Assembly (NCBI GenBank): GCA_035697245.1 | Contig: DASSDH010000098.1 | Location: 1-62,229 of the forward strand | Length of the DNA: 62,229 nt | Direction of reading: 5' to 3' | DNA from: JACVRX01 sp035697245 | Lineage (GTDB): Bacteria > Actinomycetota > Actinomycetes > Jiangellales > Jiangellaceae | Position numbers and translations under genes: made by a program | Shown here: one piece after another, positions 1-8,600 of the stretch | Numbering within the stretch: the stretch's first letter is position 1 | Layout of the letters: the number at the start of each line of letters is the position of its first letter | The notes under the pieces: generated by a model | Databases searched by the model: none | Told to the model about the DNA's origin: nothing | What the model saw: only the letters and a program-made list of their open reading frames with translations

Positions 1-1
1 T

Positions 2-106
2 CGTGATCGGCGGCTCAACCACCGGCCGGAGGTCGTGAGCGGTGTGCTCGCCGACGAATGTGCTGCCCTCCTGCGCGAGTTCTTCGACGCTCAGCGATTG
101 CGATGA
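2..106 (+). CDS. tadA: tRNA-specific adenosine deaminase, C-terminal end (partial)
   Basis: Only the last 34 codons lie in the window; the frame is open from base 2 to a TGA at 104-106. The peptide includes RDRRLNHRPEVVSGVLADEC and ends ALLREFFDAQRLR, which matches the C-terminal helix region of actinobacterial TadA. TadA deaminates A34 to inosine in tRNA-Arg(ACG). The zinc-binding HAE and PCxxC motifs would lie upstream of the window. A tRNA-Ser gene follows at once, an arrangement often seen next to tadA in actinobacteria. The call rests on a short stretch, so the family is likely but not proven. Confidence 0.68.
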   Translation, partial: RDRRLNHRPEVVSGVLADECAALLREFFDAQRLR

Positions 107-157
107 GCGCCGTCATGTCTGTCGTTCAGGCAACGCGGCTCAGGTACCCTCGACGGC

Positions 158-244
158 GGTGGCGTGTCCGAGCGGCCTAAGGAGCACGCCTCGAAAGCGT
201 GTGAGGGGGCAACCCCTCCGTGGGTTCAAATCCCACCGCCACCG
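158..244 (+). tRNA. tRNA-Ser (anticodon CGA)
   Basis: The acceptor stem GGTGGCG (158-164) pairs with CGCCACC (237-243), followed by discriminator G. The T-arm is GTGGG-TTCAAAT-CCCAC. The anticodon loop reads CTCGAAA, giving CGA. The long variable arm (GAGGGGGCAACCCCTC) is the class II hallmark of tRNA-Ser. CCA is not encoded. Confidence 0.96.
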
Positions 245-353
245 CTCGCCAGCAGCGGCATCCGGGGCAGGTCATCGAGTGCCTTGCCCGCTCCTGGATG
301 CACATTGGTGACGCATCTTCCGGCATCATCGAACGCATACCCGAGATGAACTG

Positions 354-1196
354 GTGGCGTCAGTGTTGTCCGGCGGAGAAGTGAGCTCGCGGGCGGCCAG
401 ACGGGCCAGGGCCTGGGGGCCCTTTGGTGTCCTGGTGGTACTCGTCCTGGCTGTGGCGAGCTGTCGTGGCAGTGATGAGGACCCGGGTGCAGCCGCGGCG
501 AGCACATCGACAGCCAGCCCGAGCCTGACCAGTCTGGATGGTTGCATCACTGCCGCTGAGGCAACACTGCTGCGGTTTCCCGGGGCAAACGGGGAGATCT
601 CCGCCGCTGTCTTCGGTGACGGCCAGGTCGGCGTCGTGGTGTCCAACACGATCATCGGCCGGGTGTGCGACTGGCTACCGTGGGCCAGAGAGCTCGCTGA
701 CCGGGGCTACCGCGTCATGCTCTTCGACTACAGCATTCTCATGCCGACGACCGACGTCCCGGCGGCCGTGGACCCGTTCGCCAAGGACACCGTCGAGGCG
801 GCCGGGGAGCTGCAACAGATGGGCGTTCAGAAGGTGGTGCTGGTCGGCGGCTCCGTCGGCGGTTTGAGTGTGTTGCGCGCGGGGTTGGACCCCAAGGCGG
901 GGGCCGACGGGATCGTCTGCCTGTCCGCATCAGGCTCGACCGAGATCACAGAATCGGTCGATGGGCTGCAGGTACCGGTTCTGTTCGTGGCGGCCCGTGA
1001 TGACCTTGCGGCCTTCGAGTTGTCCGACGAGCTGTACGACGCCGCCACGGGCGCCCAGAGCCGCAAGCTCGTCGTTCTCGACGGCGCGCTGCACGCCGAC
1101 AAGCTGCTACAGCCCACTGCACCAACGAAGTCACGGGTGGAGACGGAGATTCTGGCATTCCTCGAGGCGCTAGGCGCGTTCGAGAGCCCGAGATGA
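354..1196 (+). CDS. Alpha/beta-hydrolase-like lipoprotein
   Basis: A 280-aa product. The N-terminus has positive charges (RRARAW), a hydrophobic run and a lipobox-like VASC near residue 37, so it is probably an exported, lipid-anchored protein. The fold signature is alpha/beta hydrolase: the nucleophile elbow GGSVGG follows the strand VVLV, an acidic residue follows the strand VLFVAARDD, and a His lies in DGALHAD near the C-terminus. It resembles small dienelactone-hydrolase-like proteins; the substrate is unknown. The GTG at 354 is assumed; a GTG at 381 with a purine-rich stretch just upstream is an alternative. The stop overlaps the start of the MFS gene by 4 bp (ATGA), so the two are probably co-translated. 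Confidence 0.72.
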   Translation: MASVLSGGEVSSRAARRARAWGPFGVLVVLVLAVASCRGSDEDPGAAAASTSTASPSLTSLDGCITAAEATLLRFPGANGEISAAVFGDGQVGVVVSNTIIGRVCDWLPWARELADRGYRVMLFDYSILMPTTDVPAAVDPFAKDTVEAAGELQQMGVQKVVLVGGSVGGLSVLRAGLDPKAGADGIVCLSASGSTEITESVDGLQVPVLFVAARDDLAAFELSDELYDAATGAQSRKLVVLDGALHADKLLQPTAPTKSRVETEILAFLEALGAFESPR

Positions 1197-2425
1197 TCGA
1201 CCCGACGCAGTCCGCCGACGTGCAGGCCGGTGGCGAGCGGGCGCCGGTTGCCGGGCCTCTGGCGGTGCTGGTGAGTTGTGCGTTGCTGGTGCTGATGCAG
1301 CTCTATTTGGCGATTCCGCTCGCGCCGGTGATGGCGGATGCATTCGGGGGAGACGGCGCCGGGGCCGCAGCGGCGCTGGGCTCGGCCTACGCGCTTGCCT
1401 ATGGGCTCGGATTCCTGGTCTTCGGGCCGGTGTCTGACCGGTACGGGCGCAAGCCGGTCCTGGTGCCGGGGATGGCGGCGCTGGCGGTGGCTACCGCGAG
1501 CTTGGCTGCGTCGTCGTCGCTGCCGATGGTGGCGGTACTGCGCAGCGTGCAGGGCTTGCTGGCGGCCAGCTTCGCCGCGGTGGCCCTGGCGTATGTGGGC
1601 GAGGCGCTGCCACCGCGGTGGCGGTCCACCGGGATCGGCGCCATATCAACCGCCTTTCTGGTCGCCGGCATCCTCGGCCAGGTCTATGCCCAGGCGGTGG
1701 CGCAGGCCCTCGGCTGGCGTTGGGTGTTCGGCCTGGCCGCACCGGCGTTTGCGATCGCTGCGATCGCCATCGCGACTGTACTGCTCGAGCCGGCCCGCAG
1801 CGGTCCACCGGCAAGCCTGGGTCAGAAGTACCGGGAGCTCGGCGTGTTGGCGGTCCACCGCGAGCTTGCGCTGGTGTACGCAGCATGTCTTCCGGTGCTG
1901 CTCAGCTTCGTCGCCATGTACGCCGCTCTCGGTCCGCACGTGCAGAGCCAGTTCGGACTCGACGACTCCGACGTGCTGCTGGTGCGCCTGGCCGCGCTGC
2001 CAGTCATGCTGCTGGCCCCGTTGGCTGGCTGGCTAGTCGGGCGTCATGGCCCAACCCGAGTCGCCGTCGCCGGGTACCTGCTCGCCGCAGGCGGCATCAC
2101 CGCGGAGGCGATCTCCGTCGCTGCGCTGTGGGCGCTGATCGTGGCCAGCGTGGTCTTCGTGGCGGGCATCGCCATGATCGTGCCCGCGGTGATCGCGCTG
2201 GTCGGCGGCCGCGCCGGCTCGGCTCGGGCCGGGGCGCTCGGCCTCACCGGTCTGGCGGTGTTCGCGGGAGCCTCCTGCGGCCCGCTCGCCGCCGAGCTTC
2301 CGCTCGGGTTCACCGCCCTGATGCTTGTGTTTGCCGCTCTTCTGGTGGCCGCGGCGGCACTCATCAAGCAGTCCGTAAGCCCTTGGCGCACCGCAGGTAC
2401 AGCGTCGGGACGACGAACAGGTTGA
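1193..2425 (+). CDS. MFS transporter (DHA-type drug efflux family)
   Basis: A 410-aa, very hydrophobic protein with about 12 predicted membrane segments. The loop between TM2 and TM3 carries the MFS signature GPVSDRYGRKPVL (about residues 76-88), typical of proton-coupled drug/H+ antiporters. It is translationally coupled to the upstream hydrolase lipoprotein. The C-terminus is odd: the last ~18 codons (about 2370-2425) run across an antisense sequence resembling the 3' end of an RND permease gene, so the native stop was probably lost and the tail after AAALIKQ is unlikely to be ancestral. Substrate is not predictable. Confidence 0.85.
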   Translation: MIDPTQSADVQAGGERAPVAGPLAVLVSCALLVLMQLYLAIPLAPVMADAFGGDGAGAAAALGSAYALAYGLGFLVFGPVSDRYGRKPVLVPGMAALAVATASLAASSSLPMVAVLRSVQGLLAASFAAVALAYVGEALPPRWRSTGIGAISTAFLVAGILGQVYAQAVAQALGWRWVFGLAAPAFAIAAIAIATVLLEPARSGPPASLGQKYRELGVLAVHRELALVYAACLPVLLSFVAMYAALGPHVQSQFGLDDSDVLLVRLAALPVMLLAPLAGWLVGRHGPTRVAVAGYLLAAGGITAEAISVAALWALIVASVVFVAGIAMIVPAVIALVGGRAGSARAGALGLTGLAVFAGASCGPLAAELPLGFTALMLVFAALLVAAAALIKQSVSPWRTAGTASGRRTG

Positions 2426-2426
2426 C
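2364..2426 (-). pseudogene. Remnant of the 3' end of an RND permease gene, antisense to the MFS tail
   Basis: The minus strand reads VNLFVVPTLYLRCAKGLRTA and then a stop at 2364-2366. The two intact RND permeases in the window end their last membrane helix with INLFVVPSMYLRFAAG and VNVFVVPVLYFRYGF. The similarity also shows at base level against the 3' end of the permease gene at 5608-8769. No credible RND coding is seen upstream of it, so this is a truncated fragment. It is short, and the call rests on about 16 residues. Confidence 0.55.
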
Positions 2427-2500
2427 AGGGTCGACGCCGGGATCGAAATAGTGCCGCGATCGACAACCTCGTATTCCAGCCGAGTTCTTCGCGCCGCCGC

Positions 2501-2905
2501 TCAAGTGGGCTCGACGTGGTTGTCCCGAACCGCGACGTTGATGCTTGCGAAGTTGTCGTCCTTACGTGCCTCAGCGATCTGGGAGAACGCATCGGCGGTC
2601 ACTGTAATCAGGTAGCTGCCGCGCCGGCCTCGGACGTCCCACAGCGCCGTGACCTCGACCTCCTCGCCCGACGGAATGGGTGGCGTGTAGACAGCGCGGA
2701 GTTCCCGGTCGATGTCGGGGCCGCGGACCCAGAAGCGGGTCGTCGTCTCGTCAGCCAGCGCGTCTCCTCGGTTGCGGACAGTGGCCGTCAGCTCGGCCAC
2801 ATGCGCCAGGATTCCGGCGCCCTCCTCGGCCAGCCGGTCCCTTGCGTCGCGAATCCGGATGAGACCCAGGGCCAGATCCGGCAGCGCGGCGTCGGTCACG
2901 TTCAC
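2501..2905 (-). CDS. CARDB-like domain protein, possibly 5'-damaged lipoprotein
   Basis: A 134-aa open frame. It reads PDLALGLIRI followed by AELTATVRNRGDALADE, the pattern of CARDB domains: a beta sandwich with a TVRNxG turn, found in secreted bacterial proteins. The GTG start at 2905 gives no signal peptide and has no good ribosome binding site. Just upstream, another frame encodes a classic signal/lipobox (VAFAVLLLMAAC) that runs directly into this reading frame, so a frameshift or sequencing error is likely. It is the last gene of a minus-strand cluster with an exported NEW3-like protein and an ABC-2 transporter. Function unknown; an extracytoplasmic partner of that transporter is my inference. 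Confidence 0.6.
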   Translation of the reverse strand: MNVTDAALPDLALGLIRIRDARDRLAEEGAGILAHVAELTATVRNRGDALADETTTRFWVRGPDIDRELRAVYTPPIPSGEEVEVTALWDVRGRRGSYLITVTADAFSQIAEARKDDNFASINVAVRDNHVEPT

Positions 2906-2983
2906 AGGCCGCCATCAGCAGCAGGACGGCGAATGCGACGGTTGCGCGTACCCCGCGGCATGGTTGTCCACAAGACCGCTCCC

Positions 2984-3532
2984 CTACCGGTGTCGGCGTC
3001 GCCTGACGAGGGTCAGCCCCAGCAAGGCCAGCACCGCGACGGGCGTGGCCATGACAAGCGGTACGACGTTCTGGGGGTTCACCACGCGTTGTCCGGTGAC
3101 CGTCACGTGCAACGGACCGCTGACGGCGACACTGTCGGCACCGGTGCTACTCATCGCGACGTACAACATGAGTTCGCCGGCGTCGATGGCCCGGACGGTC
3201 CAGCGCAGTTGAGTCGATTCCCCAGCCGGCAGGTCGTCGAGGAACTGGGTACGTTCGGTGGACCAGTCCTCGGGGTCCACGTAGATGTCACGATCGGCGC
3301 CCACGATGTTGAGATTGGCGATCAGGCCGGACTGTGAGTCGCCGGAGTTGCGGAGGGTCGACTCGAAACTGAACTGCTCTCCCGGCCCTACGGTCAGCTC
3401 CGTTTCGTCGAGCTCGACCGACACGGCGCTCGGGTCGACCTGACTGGCCTGGGAGGTCGGCACCGCAACGGCAGCAGCCACCATGCTTAGCGCCGCTGCA
3501 AGTGGCGCGTTGACTGTGATCCACCGCCTCAT
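2984..3532 (-). CDS. Exported, membrane-anchored NEW3/CARDB-like protein
   Basis: 182 aa with a signal peptide (RR, then a hydrophobic run ending near PTSQASQ, about residue 30), an all-beta middle part (LTVGPGEQFSFESTLRNSG) like NEW3/CARDB sandwiches, and a C-terminal membrane helix (VVPLVMATPVAVLALLGLTL) followed by RRRRHR. This predicts an extracytoplasmic domain anchored by its C-terminus. The start codon overlaps the stop of the upstream ABC permease gene (ATGA, 3529-3532), so it is probably part of the same functional unit. No catalytic motif is visible. Confidence 0.7.
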   Translation of the reverse strand: MRRWITVNAPLAAALSMVAAAVAVPTSQASQVDPSAVSVELDETELTVGPGEQFSFESTLRNSGDSQSGLIANLNIVGADRDIYVDPEDWSTERTQFLDDLPAGESTQLRWTVRAIDAGELMLYVAMSSTGADSVAVSGPLHVTVTGQRVVNPQNVVPLVMATPVAVLALLGLTLVRRRRHR

Positions 3533-4365
3533 GACTGCCCCCGCGGTAGCAGCGTCAGCCGGCCTGCTAGCAACACGGCAACAGCAGGGACGGCCACTGC
3601 TGCCAGCAGCGGGACGAGGAGCAGGTCAAGGTCTGCTGCGAAGCCGCGCTCGTTGATGATGACCTTGTCCAGGTACGTCAGTCCGCCGAGGAACGGGTCG
3701 AGGCGCAACAGCAGCTCCCCTGCCCATCCGCGAACCGCGTCGGTGGGCATCTGGTTTGGTGCGACGAGCACCAGGAGCGCGAAGAAGCTGATCGACAGGC
3801 TCAGCAGGTTCGAGTTCGAGAACATGCTGACCAGCAGACCGATCCCCACGCACAGCAGCGCGAGCAAGGTGCCCACGACCAGTCCGCTCACGACGGCCAC
3901 ACCGAACGTGCCGACGTCCCTGCCCAGCCACCACACGTACGGCAAGCCCAGCGCATACGCGACCGCCCACAAGGAGAGGGCGGAGAGCCCCTTGCCGGCG
4001 ACGAGCTCTCGGCGCGAGACCGGCGTCAGCAGCAAGCCTTCCAGCGTCCCCCGTTCCCGCTCGCCGCTGATCGCGTCGGCAGCGACGAGCACGACCAACA
4101 ACCCACCGACTACGACGGCAAGTTTGAGGGTGAGGCTCACCGCCTCCCGCTGTTCCACGAAGTTGAGGTCCTCGTTGATCGCGACCACGTACGTCGAGCC
4201 ACTCAGCACTGCCGTGTACGCCACCATCAGCGTCAGTCCGCGTCCCGACAACCACAGGTCGCGCAGCTCCTGCCCGGCGACCACGAGCCATGAGCGGCTC
4301 ACGGCTCGGTTTGGCGCCTCGGTTCGGCCTGCGGGTGGACGAGTGACCGCAGATGCATCAGTCAT
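3529..4365 (-). CDS. ABC-2 type transporter permease
   Basis: 278 aa with about six membrane segments. The cytoplasmic loop between the early helices reads ADAISGERERGTLEGLLLTPVSRRELVAGK, the hallmark of ABC-2 permeases of the NatB/YhaP type (only short parts matter: GERERGT and LLTPVSR). It overlaps the ATPase gene upstream by 8 bp and the exported beta-sandwich protein gene downstream by 4 bp. Export of an unknown substrate, or a mechanotransmission role using the exported partners, is inferred from context. Confidence 0.82.
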   Translation of the reverse strand: MTDASAVTRPPAGRTEAPNRAVSRSWLVVAGQELRDLWLSGRGLTLMVAYTAVLSGSTYVVAINEDLNFVEQREAVSLTLKLAVVVGGLLVVLVAADAISGERERGTLEGLLLTPVSRRELVAGKGLSALSLWAVAYALGLPYVWWLGRDVGTFGVAVVSGLVVGTLLALLCVGIGLLVSMFSNSNLLSLSISFFALLVLVAPNQMPTDAVRGWAGELLLRLDPFLGGLTYLDKVIINERGFAADLDLLLVPLLAAVAVPAVAVLLAGRLTLLPRGQS

Positions 4366-5359
4366 CGCGATCTCCCCTCGTCACGGCAAGGAACGCGTCA
4401 CTGAGGCGACCGCCCTCGAGTGAGAAGCCGAGGACCGGCACACCTTCCTCGAGCAGACATCCAAGCGCCGAGGCGGAGGCCCGTTCGGGGAGCTCATCTC
4501 CTGGCAGAGTCAACTCCACGTCGCCGCTACGACCGTTGGGGGCGGCTCTGGCCGGCAGGTTCGCAGCGGCCAGCACGGCCAGCGCTCGGTCCCGCTGCTG
4601 TGGTGGCACCTGGACGACGCCGGCGCGCGGAGCCGCCGCCCGGCGGACGACCTCGGCCACTGTTCCGTCTGCCACCACCCGCCCGTGGTTGAGGATGACG
4701 ACCCGGTCGCACGCTTCCTCCACCTCGCCGAGGACGTGCGTGCTGAGCATTACCGTGACACCCTCCTTCTGGACGATCCGGGCGACCAAATCCAGGATCT
4801 GTCGCTGGCCCATCGGGTCCAGCCCCAACGTGGGTTCGTCGAGGAAGAGGACATCGGGCTCGTTGACAAGAGCGCGGGCAATGCCGAGCCGCTGCCGCAT
4901 GCCGCGGCTCAAGTTGCCGACTCGGGACCTGATTCGATCAGCCAGACCCACATCGGCGAGCAGTCGATGGGCGGTCGCTCGGGCCGCTCGTCTGGACGCG
5001 CCGAACAGCCGGGCGTGGTAGGTCAACCACTCCTCGCAGGTCTCCCCTTGCGGGTATCCGGCGCTCTCCGGTAGTACGCCGACCCGGCGGCGGATCTCCA
5101 CCGGGTTGGTGTGGGAAATCCCCGCGACGCTGAACGTGCCACCGTCGGATGGCAGAACGGTCGAGAGCATCCGGATCACCGAGGTCTTACCAGCACCATT
5201 CGGGCCGAGAAACCCAAGCACCGTGCCAGCCTCGACCTGCAGGTCCAATGAGTCGACGGCCAGAGTGCTGCCGTACGTCTTACGCAGACCGCGCGTCTCG
5301 ACCGCCAGCGCCCTGATTGCTCGGTGTCCCGACTCAGCCGGCACTGCTGATGCGCCCAT
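4358..5359 (-). CDS. ABC transporter ATP-binding protein
   Basis: 333 aa from the ATG at 5359, chosen because GGGAGG lies six bases upstream; the frame stays open to 5407. Walker A is GPNGAGKTS, the signature is LSRGMRQRLGIARAL, Walker B is VLFLDEPTLGLD, and the switch His is in STHVLGEVEEACDR. This is the CcmA/NatA type that pairs with ABC-2 permeases. The ~100 C-terminal residues form the usual accessory domain. It leads an operon with the permease and two extracytoplasmic CARDB/NEW3-like proteins. Confidence 0.88.
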   Translation of the reverse strand: MGASAVPAESGHRAIRALAVETRGLRKTYGSTLAVDSLDLQVEAGTVLGFLGPNGAGKTSVIRMLSTVLPSDGGTFSVAGISHTNPVEIRRRVGVLPESAGYPQGETCEEWLTYHARLFGASRRAARATAHRLLADVGLADRIRSRVGNLSRGMRQRLGIARALVNEPDVLFLDEPTLGLDPMGQRQILDLVARIVQKEGVTVMLSTHVLGEVEEACDRVVILNHGRVVADGTVAEVVRRAAAPRAGVVQVPPQQRDRALAVLAAANLPARAAPNGRSGDVELTLPGDELPERASASALGCLLEEGVPVLGFSLEGGRLSDAFLAVTRGDRDD

Positions 5360-5425
5360 CGCCCCTCCCGAGCGCTGTCGCGATCTCCGTCTGGCACACA
5401 CCGCCACGTGGCACCTCGAGCGTAG

Positions 5426-5587
5426 TCAGAGATCGCCAAGCCCGTGCAGAAAATCGGGGCCGCGGTGGGTCTCTACCAGCACCGCTCATTCGGGATCGAG
5501 CAGCTGCTGGCGGCGCAGTACGGCCTGATCGGCCACTGCAAGTCGATCCGTAATCGGCTGGCCATCCTGATTCGCTCCCCGACCTGA
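5426..5587 (+). pseudogene. Orphan coding fragment, C-terminal end of an unidentified protein
   Basis: An open plus-strand frame follows a TAG at 5423-5425 and ends at TGA 5585-5587. It reads KPVQKIGAAVGLYQHRSFGI and then EQLLAAQYGLIGHCKSIRNR before a short hydrophobic end. The composition looks like the end of a real alpha-helical protein. There is no ATG; the only early start is a GTG at 5444, giving 47 aa. I do not recognise the family. It sits between the ABC ATPase start and the 3' end of an RND permease gene, so it is most likely debris from a rearrangement. Confidence 0.35.
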
Positions 5588-5607
5588 GTCCCAACAGATG
5601 GCGGAGG

Positions 5608-8600
5608 TCATGCGGAATGCCCCAGAGTGGGATTCCCGTCGCGCTCGCCTGGTGGCGTCCGTGGCTGGCCCGCGGCGAACCGCAAGTACATCGATGGCAC
5701 TACGAACAGATTGATCAACGTGGCCGTGACCAGGCCACCGAGAATGACCACGGCCATCGGGTGCTCGATCTCCTGGCCGGGGATCGACCCGGCCACTAGC
5801 AGGGGGGTGAGCGCGAAGGCGGTGGTCAGCACCGTCATCAGGATCGGCACGAGCCGCTCCTTGGCCCCGCGCAGCACTAGCTGTGGCCCGAAGGGTTCGC
5901 CCTCGGACTGTTCCAGATGCTGGCAGTGGCTGATCAACATGATGCCGTTACGCGCAACGATGCCGAAGACCGTAAGGAAGCCCACGAGTGAACCAAGGGA
6001 GATGATCTTCCCGCCGAAGAACGCTGCGAGCAGTCCTCCGACCAGTGCGATCGGCAAGGTCAGAAACGCCAGCGTCGCCAGTCGCCAACTCCGGAACGAG
6101 GCCTGCAGCAGGAGGAAGATTCCGATTGCCGCCAGTACGGCGAACAGCAGCAAGCGCTGTTGGGCGGCCTGCCGCTCGTTGTACTCACCGAGCATCTCCG
6201 CGCGGAACTCCAGGGGCCACTCGACCTCTTCGAGGCGGTCCTCTATGTCGCGTACCACCGAGCCCAGGTCCCGGGATCCGTCCAGGCTCGCTCCCACGTC
6301 GAGGTTCCGGAGCAACCCTTCGTGATGGATGACGTTCGGAACGGGCACGATGCTGATGTCGGCGACGTCCGCGAGCCGCACCTGACCGCCGTTGGGTGTG
6401 TCGATCATCAAGTTCTGCAGGTCCGTCACGCTCTGCCGGGTCTGCGGTGGGCTCCACAACTGCACGTCGTACGCTTTGCCGCCCACATACAGGTCGCCGG
6501 CCTCCTCGCCGGCCATCAACCACGCTGCCGAACGGCGCACGTCACCGGGCTTGACGCCGTACTGCTGGGCCGCCGCGAGGTCGACCTCGACCTTCAGCTG
6601 GGGGATGTTGTCCTGGAAGTCGACGTAGTGCTCGCCAATGCCGGGAATGCCGGTCAGGATCTGGTCGACCTCCTCGGCCTTTTCCCGAAGCAGATCGAGG
6701 TCTTGGCCGAAAATGCGGATCGTGATCGGTTCGCTGGTTCCGGTCAGGACCTCCCTGATGCGCTCCTTCAGGTAGGTCAGCACGTCGCGATAGATCCCGG
6801 GGTAGCCGTCGACGATGCCGCGGATGCTGTCCACTGTCTTGTCATAGTCGACGGACGGATCGACGCTGATCCAGTTCTCCCCGAAGTAGACGCCGTAGGG
6901 CTCGTCGCCAAGCAACGCATTGCCAATGTGCGACCCCGCATTTCGCACGCCGGGGATCGTCAGCAGCTCCGCGTTTACCAGCTTGGTCGTCCGGACCTCC
7001 TCCTGCAGCGAAGTGTCGGGCTTCGCCAGCCAGTGCATCAGGAAGTCCCGCTCCTTGAAGTTCGGCAGGAGCGACTGCCCTAGCGCCGGCAACAGGGCCA
7101 AGCCGACCAGCGTGGTCGCGGCGACGGCGACGTACGCGCGACGGGGCCGAGTCATGATCTCGGTGAGGAGCCGCTCGTAGCCCCGCTTCATCGGCGGAAC
7201 GATTGGCGACTCCCGATGCTCGAGAGACTTGGCGTTACGGAAGACGATCAGGCTGAGCGCAGGGGTGACCGTGAGGGCAACGACCATGGACGCGAGGAGC
7301 GCGAGAGCGTAGGCGAGACCCAGCGGCTGGAAGAACGCGCCCGACAGGCCTCCGAGCGCGAAGATCGGCAGGATCGCGACGATCTCGATGATCGTCGCGT
7401 AGACGATAGCGCCGCGCACCTCCAGGGATGCGTCGAGGATCACTCTGGCCGTGGACCTGCTGCCACCCTCCGCGCGATGTTGTCGCAGGCGCCGGACGAC
7501 GTTCTCGATGTCGATGATGGCGTCGTCGACAATGTCGCCGAGCGCTATCACGAATCCGGCGAGAATCATCGTGTTGATCGTGGCGCCCCACAGGTTGAGC
7601 ACCAGCAACGCACTGAGCAAGGACACCGGGATGGCGACGACGCTGATCAGCGCAGTTCGCCACGAGTACAGGAACACGCCGAGCATCAGGATCATCAGCA
7701 GGGCGCCGAGGATCAGTGCCCGGCTCAGGTTGCTGATCGCGTCTTCGATGAAGGTCGCCGGCCGGAAGATCGCCGAATCGACGGCGATCCCGGGCAGGCC
7801 GGGCCGCAACTCGTCGAGTGCCTCCTCGACCCCTTTGGTCACGTCGAGGGTGTTCGCCCAGGGCAGCTTCTCGACGATGAGCATCAGGCCGTCGCCCTCG
7901 TTGATCACCGCGTCGCCGGTGAGCGGCTGGTGATCTCTGACCAGGTCGGCCACGTCGCTGAGCCGGATCGTCTTGCCTTCACTGGTGTTGATCGGCAGGT
8001 TGGCCAGGTCCTCATGGGTCACAATGGGCTGGATATGCCGGACTCCGAGCCGCTCGGCCTGGCCTTCGATCCAGCCGCCGCGTCCGATGTAGTGCCCCTG
8101 CGAGAACTGGACTAGGCCGGCGTCCAGGGCGTCCGCCGTCACCGTCATGACCTGCTCAAGGGTGACCTTCTGTTCGGCGAGCCGATTCGAATCGGCTTGT
8201 ACCTGGAGCATCTCCAGCCGTTCGCCCCAGATGGGCACATTGGCAACACCGGGAACCCGCAGCAGCCGGGCCCTGATCTTCCAATATGCCGTCATCGACA
8301 GATCCATCAGGTCGAGCTGCGGATCTGTCGTGGATAGCCCGATCTTCAGCACCCGGCTGGTCGCCGACAGCGGCTGAAGCATGACGGGTGGGGCCGCCCA
8401 GGTGGGCAACGTCGGCGTAACCGTGGCGATTCGCTCCGCCACCAGTTGGCGCGCCTCCAGCAGATCGGTTTCCCGATCGAACAGCAGCACAATCTGCGAC
8501 AGCTGCTCGACCGATCTGGACCGTATTGTCTCGACGCCCGGGATCGCGTTGAACGACTGCTCCAGCGGGACGGTGATCAGCTCTTCAACCTCGGCCGGTG

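Noticed and set aside
7216..8115. A 299-codon plus-strand frame opposite the RND permease gene
   Set aside because: It is the antisense shadow of a well-supported gene in high-GC DNA; the product is rich in Arg, Asp, Gln and His without any recognisable domain.
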